NCBI RefSeq assembly: GCF_020921035.1
Contig: NC_063151.1
Span: 6,572,001-6,636,000 of the forward strand
Origin: Rhodamnia argentea
Taxonomy: Eukaryota; Streptophyta; Magnoliopsida; Myrtales; Myrtaceae
Length of the DNA stretch: 64,000 nucleotides
Direction: 5' to 3'
Shown piece after piece: positions 12,131 to 21,827 of this stretch. The translations under genes and the position numbers were made by a program. Under the pieces are notes generated by a model that worked only from the letters and a program-made list of their open reading frames with translations, did no database searches and was not told where the DNA came from. Within the stretch, counting starts at the first letter, position 1. The number at the start of each line of letters is the position of its first letter.

Positions 12131-13057
12131 GCTATTCTTCTCTTGCCTTTGAGTGGATGTGAGCCCACTAGAGATTAAATGGACATAACAGAGGTCCAAT
12201 TCTACATGCTTCGAAGGTTTTTATAATTGGAAGCAGCCGGGATTACATCGGGTATGCGTAAAATAACGTGGTGGGTGCGGTGCGTTGGTTTGGAATTTTG
12301 TTACTGAATTCGTGGGAGACGAGTACTCTTTCGAAATGGGCATGCCGAATTCTTTTGCGGTTTTAGTTCTAGGCAAATTAAATTTGCCCTAAAGAGAGAA
12401 ACTGCAGGGTGATGTCGACAAATCTCATGGGCCGGTCGATCGACATTTTTCGCATCTAGTCATGAATAGCGGCGATTGTTTGGTGAGTCCCACGTGAAAA
12501 CTGGCCACAAGCTTCCCCCACATTCGACGTTGATTGGGAAGTAGGAACCACGACATCACTGACGCTGACCACCGCGGGACCACCTCGCGAAGGCGACGGC
12601 GTTGTCTCGTTGTCGTGCGATTATGAAACCTCAATCGATTGTCCTGAAACTACCATGATTTTGGTGTCCAAACTTATTTTGGGTGACGAACATTTCTTCC
12701 GTAACTGTTTCAAAAACCAAGAATTGTCGGCAACGATAAAGATTGATTGGAGGACGTGCGTTCTTTCTTTCCATACCGGAAACAAATGCCTGATTCACGA
12801 GCCACGACGAACCCACCACTTGTTGGCCAACCAAAGATCATGGGCTTTTGATAAAAGGGGTAAGAGAGGCTGATGGGGCCGACCCAGGATGAAGGGACAT
12901 GGCTGATTCGTATTCAGATTGCACGATCTTCGTGTCGTTGGCCCGAAGTAGCCGAGCGCTCGCCAAGTGCTCGACCAGATGCCAATGAGAAAGCTGTCTT
13001 GTCCCGTGTGACTCTTTATCCATCGGCTGTTTTTGCTGAGGACCTGAATCATTAACG
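12131..13057. other. Upstream region of the PPR gene
   Basis: No independent gene is supported. Short open frames on both strands (12425-13067) have no domain. It presumably includes the PPR promoter and leader. Confidence 0.4.
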
Positions 13058-14641
13058 ATGGCTTCACCTCCTTTTTTGTCTCGTCTGCTTTCCTTCGTCA
13101 ACTCGTCGAAGTGCGCTGTAAATGCTAATCTATCTCCGGCTTTGTCTTTGGGCGTTACGAGACGCGAGTGTAGATATGCCCTCCGTTTCGCTCATGCTGT
13201 GGCAGATGCTCACGATTGTGAGGGATTTAAGGAATACCCAGGCCGACGTTCGGCTACTTTTATCCAGAACATGCTAAGAAATCTGATGGGCAGCTCAATC
13301 GACGAGACCGAGAAAGCGCTCGATCAATGCGGCTTCACTTTGACTGATGATTTAGTCACGGCTGTCGTAAGCCGGCACGCTTCGGATTGGAGACCTGCTT
13401 ACACGTTCTTCAACTGGGTCTCTAAAAAGAGTGGCTATTTACCAGGATCTGGTGTTTATAATGAGATTCTCGATGTTTTGGGCAAGATGAATCGATTCGG
13501 AGAGGTAACACAGGTACTCGAGGAAATGTCAAAGAGAAAGGGTCTTTTTGATGAGAGAACATATGGGGTCTTACTGAATAGATATGCAGCTGCACATAAG
13601 GTTGACGAAGCAATCAACATCTTCCATGGCAGGAGAGATTTTGGACTTGAGACCGACTTGATGGCGTTTCAGGCTCTTTTGCTGTGGTTATGCCGTTATA
13701 AGCATGTGGAGTCAGCAGAAACTTTGTTCTACTCTATGAAAAGTGAGTTTGGCACTGACATAAGGACGATGAACATCATCCTCAACGGATGGTGCGTGTT
13801 AGGGGATGTTCGCGAGGCCAAGAGGTTTTGGAAGCACATAATTGCATCTAAATGCGCACCGGACAGGTTCACTTATGGAACATTCATCAAGGCGCTGACC
13901 AAGAAGGGAAAGTTGGGCTCGGCCATGAGGTTGTTTCGAGGAATGTCGGAAAAGGGATTGGGTCCTGATGTGGTGATCTGCAACTGTGTCATCGAGGCAC
14001 TTTGTTTCAAGAAGAGGATTCCTCAAGCGCTGGAAGTTTTTCACGAAATGAAGGAACGGGGGTGTCTTCCTAATGCCGCGACTTACAACTCGCTTGTCAA
14101 GCACATGTGCAAGATTGAGAGGATGGAGAAGGTCAAGGAGCTCGTGACCGAGATGGGATCAATCGGGGGAGATTGTTTGCCCAATGCCATCACTTTCAGT
14201 TACTTGCTCAAGAGCCTAGAGAAACCAGAAGAAGTCCCTAAGCTATTGGAACAGATGGAGAAAAATGAGTGCAAGATGACAAGCGACTTGTACAATTTGG
14301 TTCTCAGGCTCTATTTGGGCTGGGATTGTCAGGAAAGAGTAAAACATATATGGAATGATATGGAGAGAAGTGGAATGGGACCTGATGAACGATCATACAC
14401 CATAATGATTCATGACCTTTACGAGCGAGGGAGATTGAAGGAAGCTCTGCATTATTTCGAGGAAATGGTTTCCAAGGGAATGAGGCCTGAACCAAGGACT
14501 GAAATACTGGTCAATGACATGAACTCTAACATTAAGGAAGGAGAAGCTGATCACAGGAGACAGAGAACCCTCACAACCGATGAATCAACACAGCAGCGTC
14601 CATGGAGGAGGAAGGAAAAGGTCACTCAAGGACTGCCTTAA
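13058..14641 (+). CDS. P-class pentatricopeptide repeat protein, organelle-targeted
   Basis: An intronless frame of 527 aa. The N-terminus (about 1-45) is rich in Ser, Arg and Ala with few acidic residues, as in mitochondrial presequences. From about residue 130 to 490 it is built of tandem 35-residue PPR units, recognised by repeated patterns such as 'YNEILDVLGKMNRFGE', 'TMNIILNGWCVLGDVREAKR', 'TYGTFIKALTKKGKLGSAMR', 'TYNSLVKHMCKIERMEK' and 'SYTIMIHDLYERGRLKEALH'. No E, DYW or SMR domain follows, so it is P-class and likely binds organelle RNA for stability, splicing or translation. The last 40 residues are charged and low-complexity. Lack of introns is usual for plant PPR genes. Its neighbours match the place of Arabidopsis At3g15200. 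The RNA target is unknown. Confidence 0.95.
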   Translation: MASPPFLSRLLSFVNSSKCAVNANLSPALSLGVTRRECRYALRFAHAVADAHDCEGFKEYPGRRSATFIQNMLRNLMGSSIDETEKALDQCGFTLTDDLVTAVVSRHASDWRPAYTFFNWVSKKSGYLPGSGVYNEILDVLGKMNRFGEVTQVLEEMSKRKGLFDERTYGVLLNRYAAAHKVDEAINIFHGRRDFGLETDLMAFQALLLWLCRYKHVESAETLFYSMKSEFGTDIRTMNIILNGWCVLGDVREAKRFWKHIIASKCAPDRFTYGTFIKALTKKGKLGSAMRLFRGMSEKGLGPDVVICNCVIEALCFKKRIPQALEVFHEMKERGCLPNAATYNSLVKHMCKIERMEKVKELVTEMGSIGGDCLPNAITFSYLLKSLEKPEEVPKLLEQMEKNECKMTSDLYNLVLRLYLGWDCQERVKHIWNDMERSGMGPDERSYTIMIHDLYERGRLKEALHYFEEMVSKGMRPEPRTEILVNDMNSNIKEGEADHRRQRTLTTDESTQQRPWRRKEKVTQGLP

Positions 14642-15060
14642 GAGAAGTCTGTCGTAGCCGCATCTTTGTCGCATGTAAATGTCATAGCTGCGTCTTTGTC
14701 AGAAAAATACAGGTACTTCGATGAACTGTCATTGCTGCAAGCAAGAAAAATATCCACATCCAACACTCCACTTGGCAAATTGCTCGATGTTCTTGTATCA
14801 TTCAACCATACATCTACATTTGCTTTGCTAGAAGTTGGTTTCCTTACACTGTCAAACCGCCATTTCTGAAAAACAAGAAGCAGGTACATAGATAGGCATC
14901 TCAAAAGGCCATATCTTCTTTTTATCAATCACCGTTTCCTAGCAAGGAAGCATACCAGTCACCGGGCCGCCAAATTCTCCGAGCAAACGTGTGCACTCTG
15001 ATTCAGCGAAAGGTTTAGATTGTAGATCAAAACTTCTTTGAGTCAGGATGGTTCCTTTTT

Positions 15061-15930
15061 TTATTCTTGAAACAAGACATGCTGATGAAGGACAGGGTCG
15101 TATTTCCGACACTTCAATTTGTCTTTGGATTGAACACTCTTCGTCTTCGCGTAAGAAAACCCAGTTCTGGCAGTCGAGACAAGGTTGATCACTTTGACAC
15201 TCTTCTTGCTCCTCCTACTCTTCCTCTTAGCCTTCCTTTTCTTCCCTGGATCACCTCCTCTCTTTCTTGCCTTCTTCTGTTTGTCCCCAATTAAAAAACA
15301 CCCCAAAATCAGATCGTCGTCGGCTACATGATTGAACCATTAGCAAACATCAGGTACAAAGAATCATATGCATTCACGTCCACATGAAACGTAATGAGAA
15401 CCCCCAATCTTCTAAAAGTGCAAACCTTTCTCAAGGTCGAATCAGGGGCATATCTGTATGACATGCAGACAAGGGAAAGACACAGTGGCTTCTTCTGATC
15501 CCTCGCTGACAAAGGAATGCATCCTGGACAATTAAAAAGAATTGAAAAAAGGCACCAAAAAAGAGTAAAAATTCAATCTTTCTTATGCAGCTTCAGTTCA
15601 GGTGACTGGCAAAGCAATGGAATAAGGAGGCATCAAATTTCCACGCCAGAAACTCTAGGGCAAACACCTGATCATGAGCGACCACACACTGAATCTCGGA
15701 TCCTCAGCTTTCCCAGCAAACTACGAGGGAAAACTCTTAAAAAAAGTCGGGAACTTCAACGATCAAAGACAACATGAGATAAAAAGCAAGACATCACCTG
15801 GAGAGAAGGCACGGAGCAAGAGGTTTCTGGAGAAACAGAGGGACTTCGGAGAAGGAGCAATAAGAGACCGATTGCTTGAAATATGGGAAGCTATGGAAGG
15901 GAAAAAAAGCCGACATGGAGAAGCAGCCAT
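15061..15930 (-). CDS. Nuclear-encoded organelle ribosomal protein bL33-like, three exons
   Basis: Proposed exons are 15930-15798, 15523-15426 and 15276-15061, with GT..AG borders and phases that match (133+98+216 nt = 148 aa plus stop). Exon 1 begins MAASPCRLFFPSIASHISSN and is rich in Ser, Arg and Phe, like a transit peptide. Exon 3 starts with a very basic stretch (about residues 78-105, mostly Lys/Arg). It ends in a bL33 signature: INLVSTARTGFSYAKTK and then CRKYDPVLHQHVLFQE, matching the bacterial/mitochondrial L33 pattern LVSxAGTGxxY..K(F/Y)DPxxxxHVL(F/Y)xE. Differences are the Gly-to-Arg change in AGTG, the long basic insert and loss of the last few basic residues. It converges on the PPR gene, with 420 bases between stops. 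It could be a diverged paralogue or a young pseudogene; the open frame across three exons favours a gene. Confidence 0.6.
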
Positions 15931-17520
15931 CTCTTTCTTGGACGTCGATGGAATGTTACGCGTAGGGAAGCACGGACGAGGAAGAGTTCCTTTTCAAACT
16001 CGATCACTTTTGACCAAAAATGAAAAAAACTCGATCACCAGGCCTGCGTCAACCTGGTTTATAGCTCTTTTCTTTCTTCTTTGGGTTCTTTCAACAAAGG
16101 GAAAAAAAAAAAAACTTCTATGAATATTTTCCTTTTTCTTTCGATCAAATTATGTTAGTTTGGAGCCGGAGAATTCATGTAATCTTTTTTCGGGGTTTGT
16201 TCGGTGGAATTCAACATAAAATTCACGATATGTGATTGATTAATTTCATAGAGTCGATAGGGAGAGTATATATTCATTCAAGAAATGGCGAGGAAGGCAT
16301 GGAAAATTATAATTTTATGAGACCGTTTGGCCCTTTTCTCTTTTATCATTTTCAGTAAAAACCAAAAAGAAAAAGCTTTTTACGTTTAGTTTTATGGCTT
16401 TTTTTAAAGCGAGCTTGGATTGTCAAATAAAAAATTTTCAACATAAAAACAAATTTCGAAAGCATTTTTTTTTTTTGTATGAAAAAGTGTAGGAGCGATG
16501 TTACTGCATGCTAAGGCCATGGCATACTACAGGTCTTAAGGGAACTACTCTGACAGGGGTTCGAATCTGGGCATGCTGTGCGGAGAGCTTGAATCTTACC
16601 AGCTAAGCCAACTAATTTTAGCTTCAAAAACATTTTTGATTGCGTTATTTTCAGAGTCGAGAATTATGTTCCATTCAAGCTGTAGGCTTATCAAGTGGCC
16701 CATAGGATCGCCAAAAGTCTTCGTAAGAAATGTTTCCCCTCTGATTGGGTCTTCCGAACCTCCCCCTCCAGCCCCTTTGGAATCTCCTATATTGCAATAT
16801 GGAACATCTTTGTTTTAATTAAGACACTTAACGTGTAAAGTATCTTTTCTGACAAAAAAAAAAAAAAAAGAAACTGTAGGCGGCGTACCAGTTAGGAATT
16901 CAAGTATTGAGAATGTTCTAACAGATTTCCATGATTTCACTTTTTCACGCTATGGACCTTGATCCATAGTCTCTTGTTTCCAGATGTTTCTCGTGAGCCC
17001 GTTAAGACAACAGGACACCCGCATCTACGAATTACAGAGTACTTAATATGATCAAAGAAGATTCATTATCCAGACATGCTGAGTACGCACCATTTGTGTT
17101 TTCCTACGCATAATCGTCTGACCAACTCAATCTCAAGAGACTCGACCCAGAAAAATTGGGAGCTCGGATAGAATTTCGGAAAAGACAGAGAGTGCAACTA
17201 TAATTCCTCCAAGCCCATCACTTTGGGGGTGGGTGGAATAATGAATATGCTCCCGGACAGAACTATTTAGATATTGATTTCGATTTCGATTTCACACAAG
17301 CGGGAATTCTCATGTTCCATGACACGAATGTACTCTTCAAATCCATACCTACTGAAACATCAAAGAATGTCGGTCCTATTTGATTCAACATGGAGGACAT
17401 GAGAAAATCAGTCTTAATCAACCAGACAAAGGTCCCAAAAGATGGGCAAATGGGTACAATGTACAATACTCGTGACACAAAACCTATCCGTAGCCTCAGT
17501 CTAGACTCTTATAGAGAAGT
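15931..17520. other. Intergenic region with a probable SINE
   Basis: No protein gene is supported. It contains poly-A/T tracts and a tRNA-derived repeat around 16500-16625, listed separately. Confidence 0.45.
16500..16625 (-). mobile_element. tRNA-derived SINE-like sequence
   Basis: On the minus strand 'TTGGCTTAGCTGGTAAGA' looks like a pol III A box (TRGCNNAGYNGG). About 45 bases later 'CAGATTCGAACCCCTG' looks like a B box (GGTTCGANTCC type). The spacing suits a tRNA-related promoter, but no complete cloverleaf can be drawn and no CCA-proximal acceptor stem pairs. A SINE or tRNA relic is therefore more likely than a functional tRNA gene. Confidence 0.5.
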
Positions 17521-17524
17521 ATTG

Positions 17525-19537
17525 TCACGCAGTTTCAGCCGGTGCAGGGGTATACCAGCCATGGTGGATTTCCACAGCCTTCTTCCTCCTGGCAAGCCGA
17601 GACTTTCTGCGTGCCCCGGTGTTCCTGTGCAACGTTCCTACCTTCACTGCCTTGTCGATGACAGAGTAAGCCTCCGCAATCAACTTTTCAATTTGGAGGA
17701 TGTCCTCAGCTTGCGCATCAGATTTCTTCCTAAGCCCATCTAGCTCTTCCAAAACCTGGGAAAGAGAAAAAATGAACGTTAGGGAAGTAACAAACTATCA
17801 CAAAGAATGTTTCAATCTCTTCCAAAAAGCTTCTGGTACAGTTGGCATGACACACCGTCAAAACTTCTGCTTTTTGCAATGACTAACACCAACACCCATC
17901 TTACTGCAGCAGCAGATGCTAGAATAATCACAGCAGAGGAGTTATCATCTTATCAATCCCCCCCAAATTTAACTCACAATCAATCTGAGAATGAGTATAT
18001 TGCTCGCGATTTTCTTGATTTTACACAGTGAAGTTCAATAAACACTTACAACATCTATATCCTTGATGATCATGCTATACTTCCAGAAATCTTAAGAAAG
18101 TCTTTTTTTGTGCCTATACTTGGTAAATTACATTAGAGAGCAATCTAATAACACTTGTCAAGTTGATTGTTAATAGATCATAACAATGCCATCAAATTAC
18201 TCATTAATTTACATACTCAATGCTCCTATTTAGTTGACAAAATAAAAGCTTCAGACGGTGCAGCAAAATGAAGTTCATAAAATGATATGCCTTTGAGCTA
18301 ATTCGAGACTGCTATATTAATGCTCCTTCATTTACGATTCATCCATACTCATGCCAACAACCTTTGCATGCTTAACAGAACTACAACTGGCACCAGAACA
18401 CTTTCCATCTGGAAAGATACCAATACCATAACGACATCCAGCCCTCAGACATATGTGTAAGTCCTCTACCAAGCTGAACAACCAAATATGAGGACCAATC
18501 ACACCTGATGTTAATTTCTGTGTCCAATGGCTCCGCCAAAGCGCCATGTACTTAGTTGAATCATAGAGAACACATCCTGCAAAATCTGCCGGCACCCTAC
18601 TTATGTATCTTTCGGTTTTTGTTACGCAGCCATCACATTGCCACATCTTCTTGCAATGCTATTAACCCATTTTCTCTGATCCATCTGCATTGCACCTACT
18701 AAGAGATTCTCCACCATTCTACTTCGGATTCTTGATGCATTCATATATATCGCATCTCACCCTAACTTTCCCAGAGGCTCGATGACTATACCGAGTCTCC
18801 CTAGAAGAGTGAAAATCAAAGAGCACACTTCTGTTCATTCAGAGAAGAGTTCCAGCATTCAACATAATCAACATCCGAGAACACACACAAACGCGCTTCT
18901 CTCAATGAAAGAGCAAGGCATTATATCAAGCACAAGAGCTACCCAACGCGGACCACTGCATAACCACAACCTTAATCAACAAAATAACGAAATGGCAGGA
19001 CCAACATCCCGAGGACATCCAGCAAAAATCATTTGGACGACTTCACCGGAGACCGGTGATTAGCCGATAGCTTCAAAATAACGGAATGCTTCGGACAATA
19101 ATCAGATTAACTGAAACAAACGCCGATACCTTCTTCATCCGCGTCCTAATCTCAGATTTACGGGCTTTGTTGTAAACGCGCCTCTTCTCGGCCTGGCGAT
19201 CCCTCTTGGCGGCGGAGTCGGCCCTCTTCTGCGGAGCGGCCTCGCACACGACGGAGAAACGGGGCGGGTTCTTCTCGCCATGGCTCACCGACAAGCGACC
19301 TGAGAAAAACGAAGAGAGAACGACGAGACTGAGACTCGAGAAGAGCCGAGGAGGGGAATCGGAAAGGTTCCCGTCGAGGTTACCTCCGGAGAGGAGAACG
19401 TCGCAGGAGAGGCCACCGGAGAATCCGAGGGAATTGGCAGCGATACGACTGTGAGAAGAAGAAGAAGGTGAAGAGGCATGGAGGGAGAGGGTTTTGAATT
19501 TGCAGGGAAGAGCGAAGCAAGAAGATAAGCTCGCCAT
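17525..19537 (-). CDS. RPS20: Plastid 30S ribosomal protein S20 (bS20c), three exons
   Basis: Exons 19537-19384, 19299-19130 and 17755-17525 join in frame to 184 aa. The first ~65 residues are a Ser-rich chloroplast transit peptide ending near SVVCEA. The mature part has the bS20 pattern: [27 protein letters not shown], then [17 protein letters not shown] and the basic [13 protein letters not shown] near the C-terminus. bS20 binds 16S rRNA in the small subunit of the chloroplast ribosome. Intron 1 is only 84 nt, a multiple of three without a stop; its GGAG|GTAACC donor and TTTTCTCAG|GTCG acceptor are good. Intron 2 is 1374 nt. The gene sits on the same strand as the PSMD5-like gene upstream. 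Matches the position of Arabidopsis At3g15190. Confidence 0.92.
18332..18646 (-). other. Open frame of 104 codons inside RPS20 intron 2
   Basis: Starts at an ATG at 18646, same strand as the host gene. It contains several Cys residues (CDGC near the start; CSGASC near the end) but matches no family I recognise. No splice sites join it to the S20 exons in frame. Most likely chance or a relic. Confidence 0.15.
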
Positions 19538-19639
19538 CTCTTCGTCTGTCGCCGTGGGAGCTCTCCCGCTGTTCGTTATCTTGTACAAGCTCCGTCGCTG
19601 CCAGCAGCAGCCAGCGAAAACGAGCGAATTCCCTCATTT

Positions 19640-21827
19640 GCCCCTCCCGGTGGCAACCTAACAGTTAATTGCAATTTTTTATTTTTATTTTTTAAAATAT
19701 CGTTATCCAAATCTTACTCGAGTCCTCTACTTTTTATAATGACATTTAATTTTGTGTATGAATGTCGTGGCTTCTAAATTCTGCTAAATCGAAAGCTAAC
19801 TTTCCTCCGTAACAATTACTGACTATATTAAAAAAATTAAAGGCCGAATAAAATTTTTAATTATAATAATTGCCGACATGTTTACCCCAAACTTTTTTCC
19901 ATGACATGAAAAGCCCCAAACTTGTGACATGTCACACATTCACTCCAAAATTGTATTCATATGATGCATTTACCCTCCATCAAAATTTCTTTAACAAATG
20001 CCTCTAAAAGTTTTAGTGGCTGCCTATGTGGATGGCAGAAAGCAAAGAGTGTTGAAGTATTTTTTTTTATTTTATATAATCCTCATTTGTTTTCTTACTT
20101 GATTTGGCGGTGGTCCGGGGCGATGGCGTAGCGACCGGCAAGTGCGGCGGTGGTGGCTATGAACACAAAGGAGAAAAGAAAAAAAAGAAAAAAAATATCT
20201 TAAAAAAATCTTACCGAAGTCTCTTGGAAAGAACTACACATTTACCCTCCTTTAAGCCAATTCAATGAGGCGCTTGGTCGATTCTCTTGCCGTGCAGGTA
20301 AGGTTACACCATGTTTGATAATAGTAAATTCGACATCATTGTTGACCCACCTATATAGCCTTGTTCCTATAGTTAAAACGTTGTTGGTAAATAGGTAACT
20401 TTATTATCAATAAGCATGCGGCCTTATTAGTAAAATGATTGGGGAGATAAGGAAGCTAGTATCATACGTGTGTGGAGTTCGACTTCCGAGCTTTGCAAAA
20501 GAAACAGAGCAAGGCAGGACAAAAGCGTGTGTGAGAGAGAGAAAGAGAGGAGAGTTAGAGGTAGGACAGACAAAAAAAAAAAAATAATAATAATAATAAG
20601 TATCTTTGTCAGGATGACCCCAAATATTCTAGCTTGTACAAGTGCACAGAGTTGCCTCATCTATCCCTTCTGAACTTCTTTGCATAATCGGTGCGGAGAG
20701 TAGACTAAGGTTGTCTGGTCATCTGTGATAGGCTCTTGATCAGAACATTGAAGGCAAGCTCTCTCAGTCTCAGCTTTGCCATGTTCCGTTACAATTTTGT
20801 TGGCCTTTTATTTACTGCATCTGATAATATTTTGCACGACGGCGAATGTGACTATAGCACAACCTCTCCTCGGACTCTGACTTCACGTGATATTATTCTT
20901 GACCGTTTTAACTCCGTACTATTTGGTCGAGATTTTCTCGAGTTCACCTATTCACGTCCCTCTAAGGTGAATCGATTCTCCCTGAATGCTTGCCCCTTTG
21001 TTATGCTTTCTTGGGCATCGCTCATCGTGCTCCCATTTCTTTCTAGCTTTGCAAGGAACCTGGAGTCGGAGGAATGGACTGCTCGTACAAATGTTTTACG
21101 ACACGTTGTGTGATCCGGCAGGCCTTGAACTTCTTTTTGGTCTAGTCTTGGCTTATTTTATCCATGTGATATCAGTTGTCATGCTTTTATTTTGTGAGCG
21201 TTGCAGGTACAAATCGCTGTGGTAAGGAAAATACACAGTGCTGCCAGATTCTTATCTCTGTCTTGAAGGCGAGATTGGGTCACTGAAAAGTCATAGTTTT
21301 TGCAGGCATCTTGTATAATCTCTCTCTCGGACGATTTCTGCAATGGTCGCGATTTGGTTACTTGCTTTAATGCCTTTTCCTATTGATTTGGTTCTTGCTG
21401 GTTGGGTTCACATTGCAACCACTTGGTGCACAAATTTTTCCAATGACTCTCTTCTTGAAAACAATTGGAATTTCAAGAAAAATGAAGTTTCTGGAACACC
21501 ATGCTGATTGGCATTTTGTTCCGTGTCACATTGGGTAGGAAATGTGCGGTCCATCCATAACGACAGTTTGTTTATCAAAAGTATCCCTACAACGGTTGCA
21601 TAGAGATCCTACCCCCAAGATAACGAGACAACTGCGGTCCGCTTCTACTTGGGGATTAACCAAAAGTCGGCTCCTATAACATGTGAGATTTACAAGTTCC
21701 GATCATGTCCAAAAACTCTCGTCCAAGCAAGCATCGGAAGCGGCAAGTTTTTCCCAGCATTAAGGAAGAAAGACGGCTTTGAGCACGGACTGGATGCTCC
21801 TCCCGAGTTCCGAGAGACTGACTTCGT
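19640..21827. other. Intergenic between RPS20 and the PSMD5-like gene, with a repeat
   Basis: Sequence near 19870-20240 carries units such as 'ttaccccaaactttttt' and 'gtgacatgtcacacattc', similar to the elements at 1-306 and 46862, plus a GC-rich patch near 20110-20160. A short (AAT)n run lies at 20582-20600. An open frame of 125 codons on the plus strand at 20736 has no recognised domain. The part near 21.5-21.8 kb should include the PSMD5-like 3' UTR. Confidence 0.4.
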
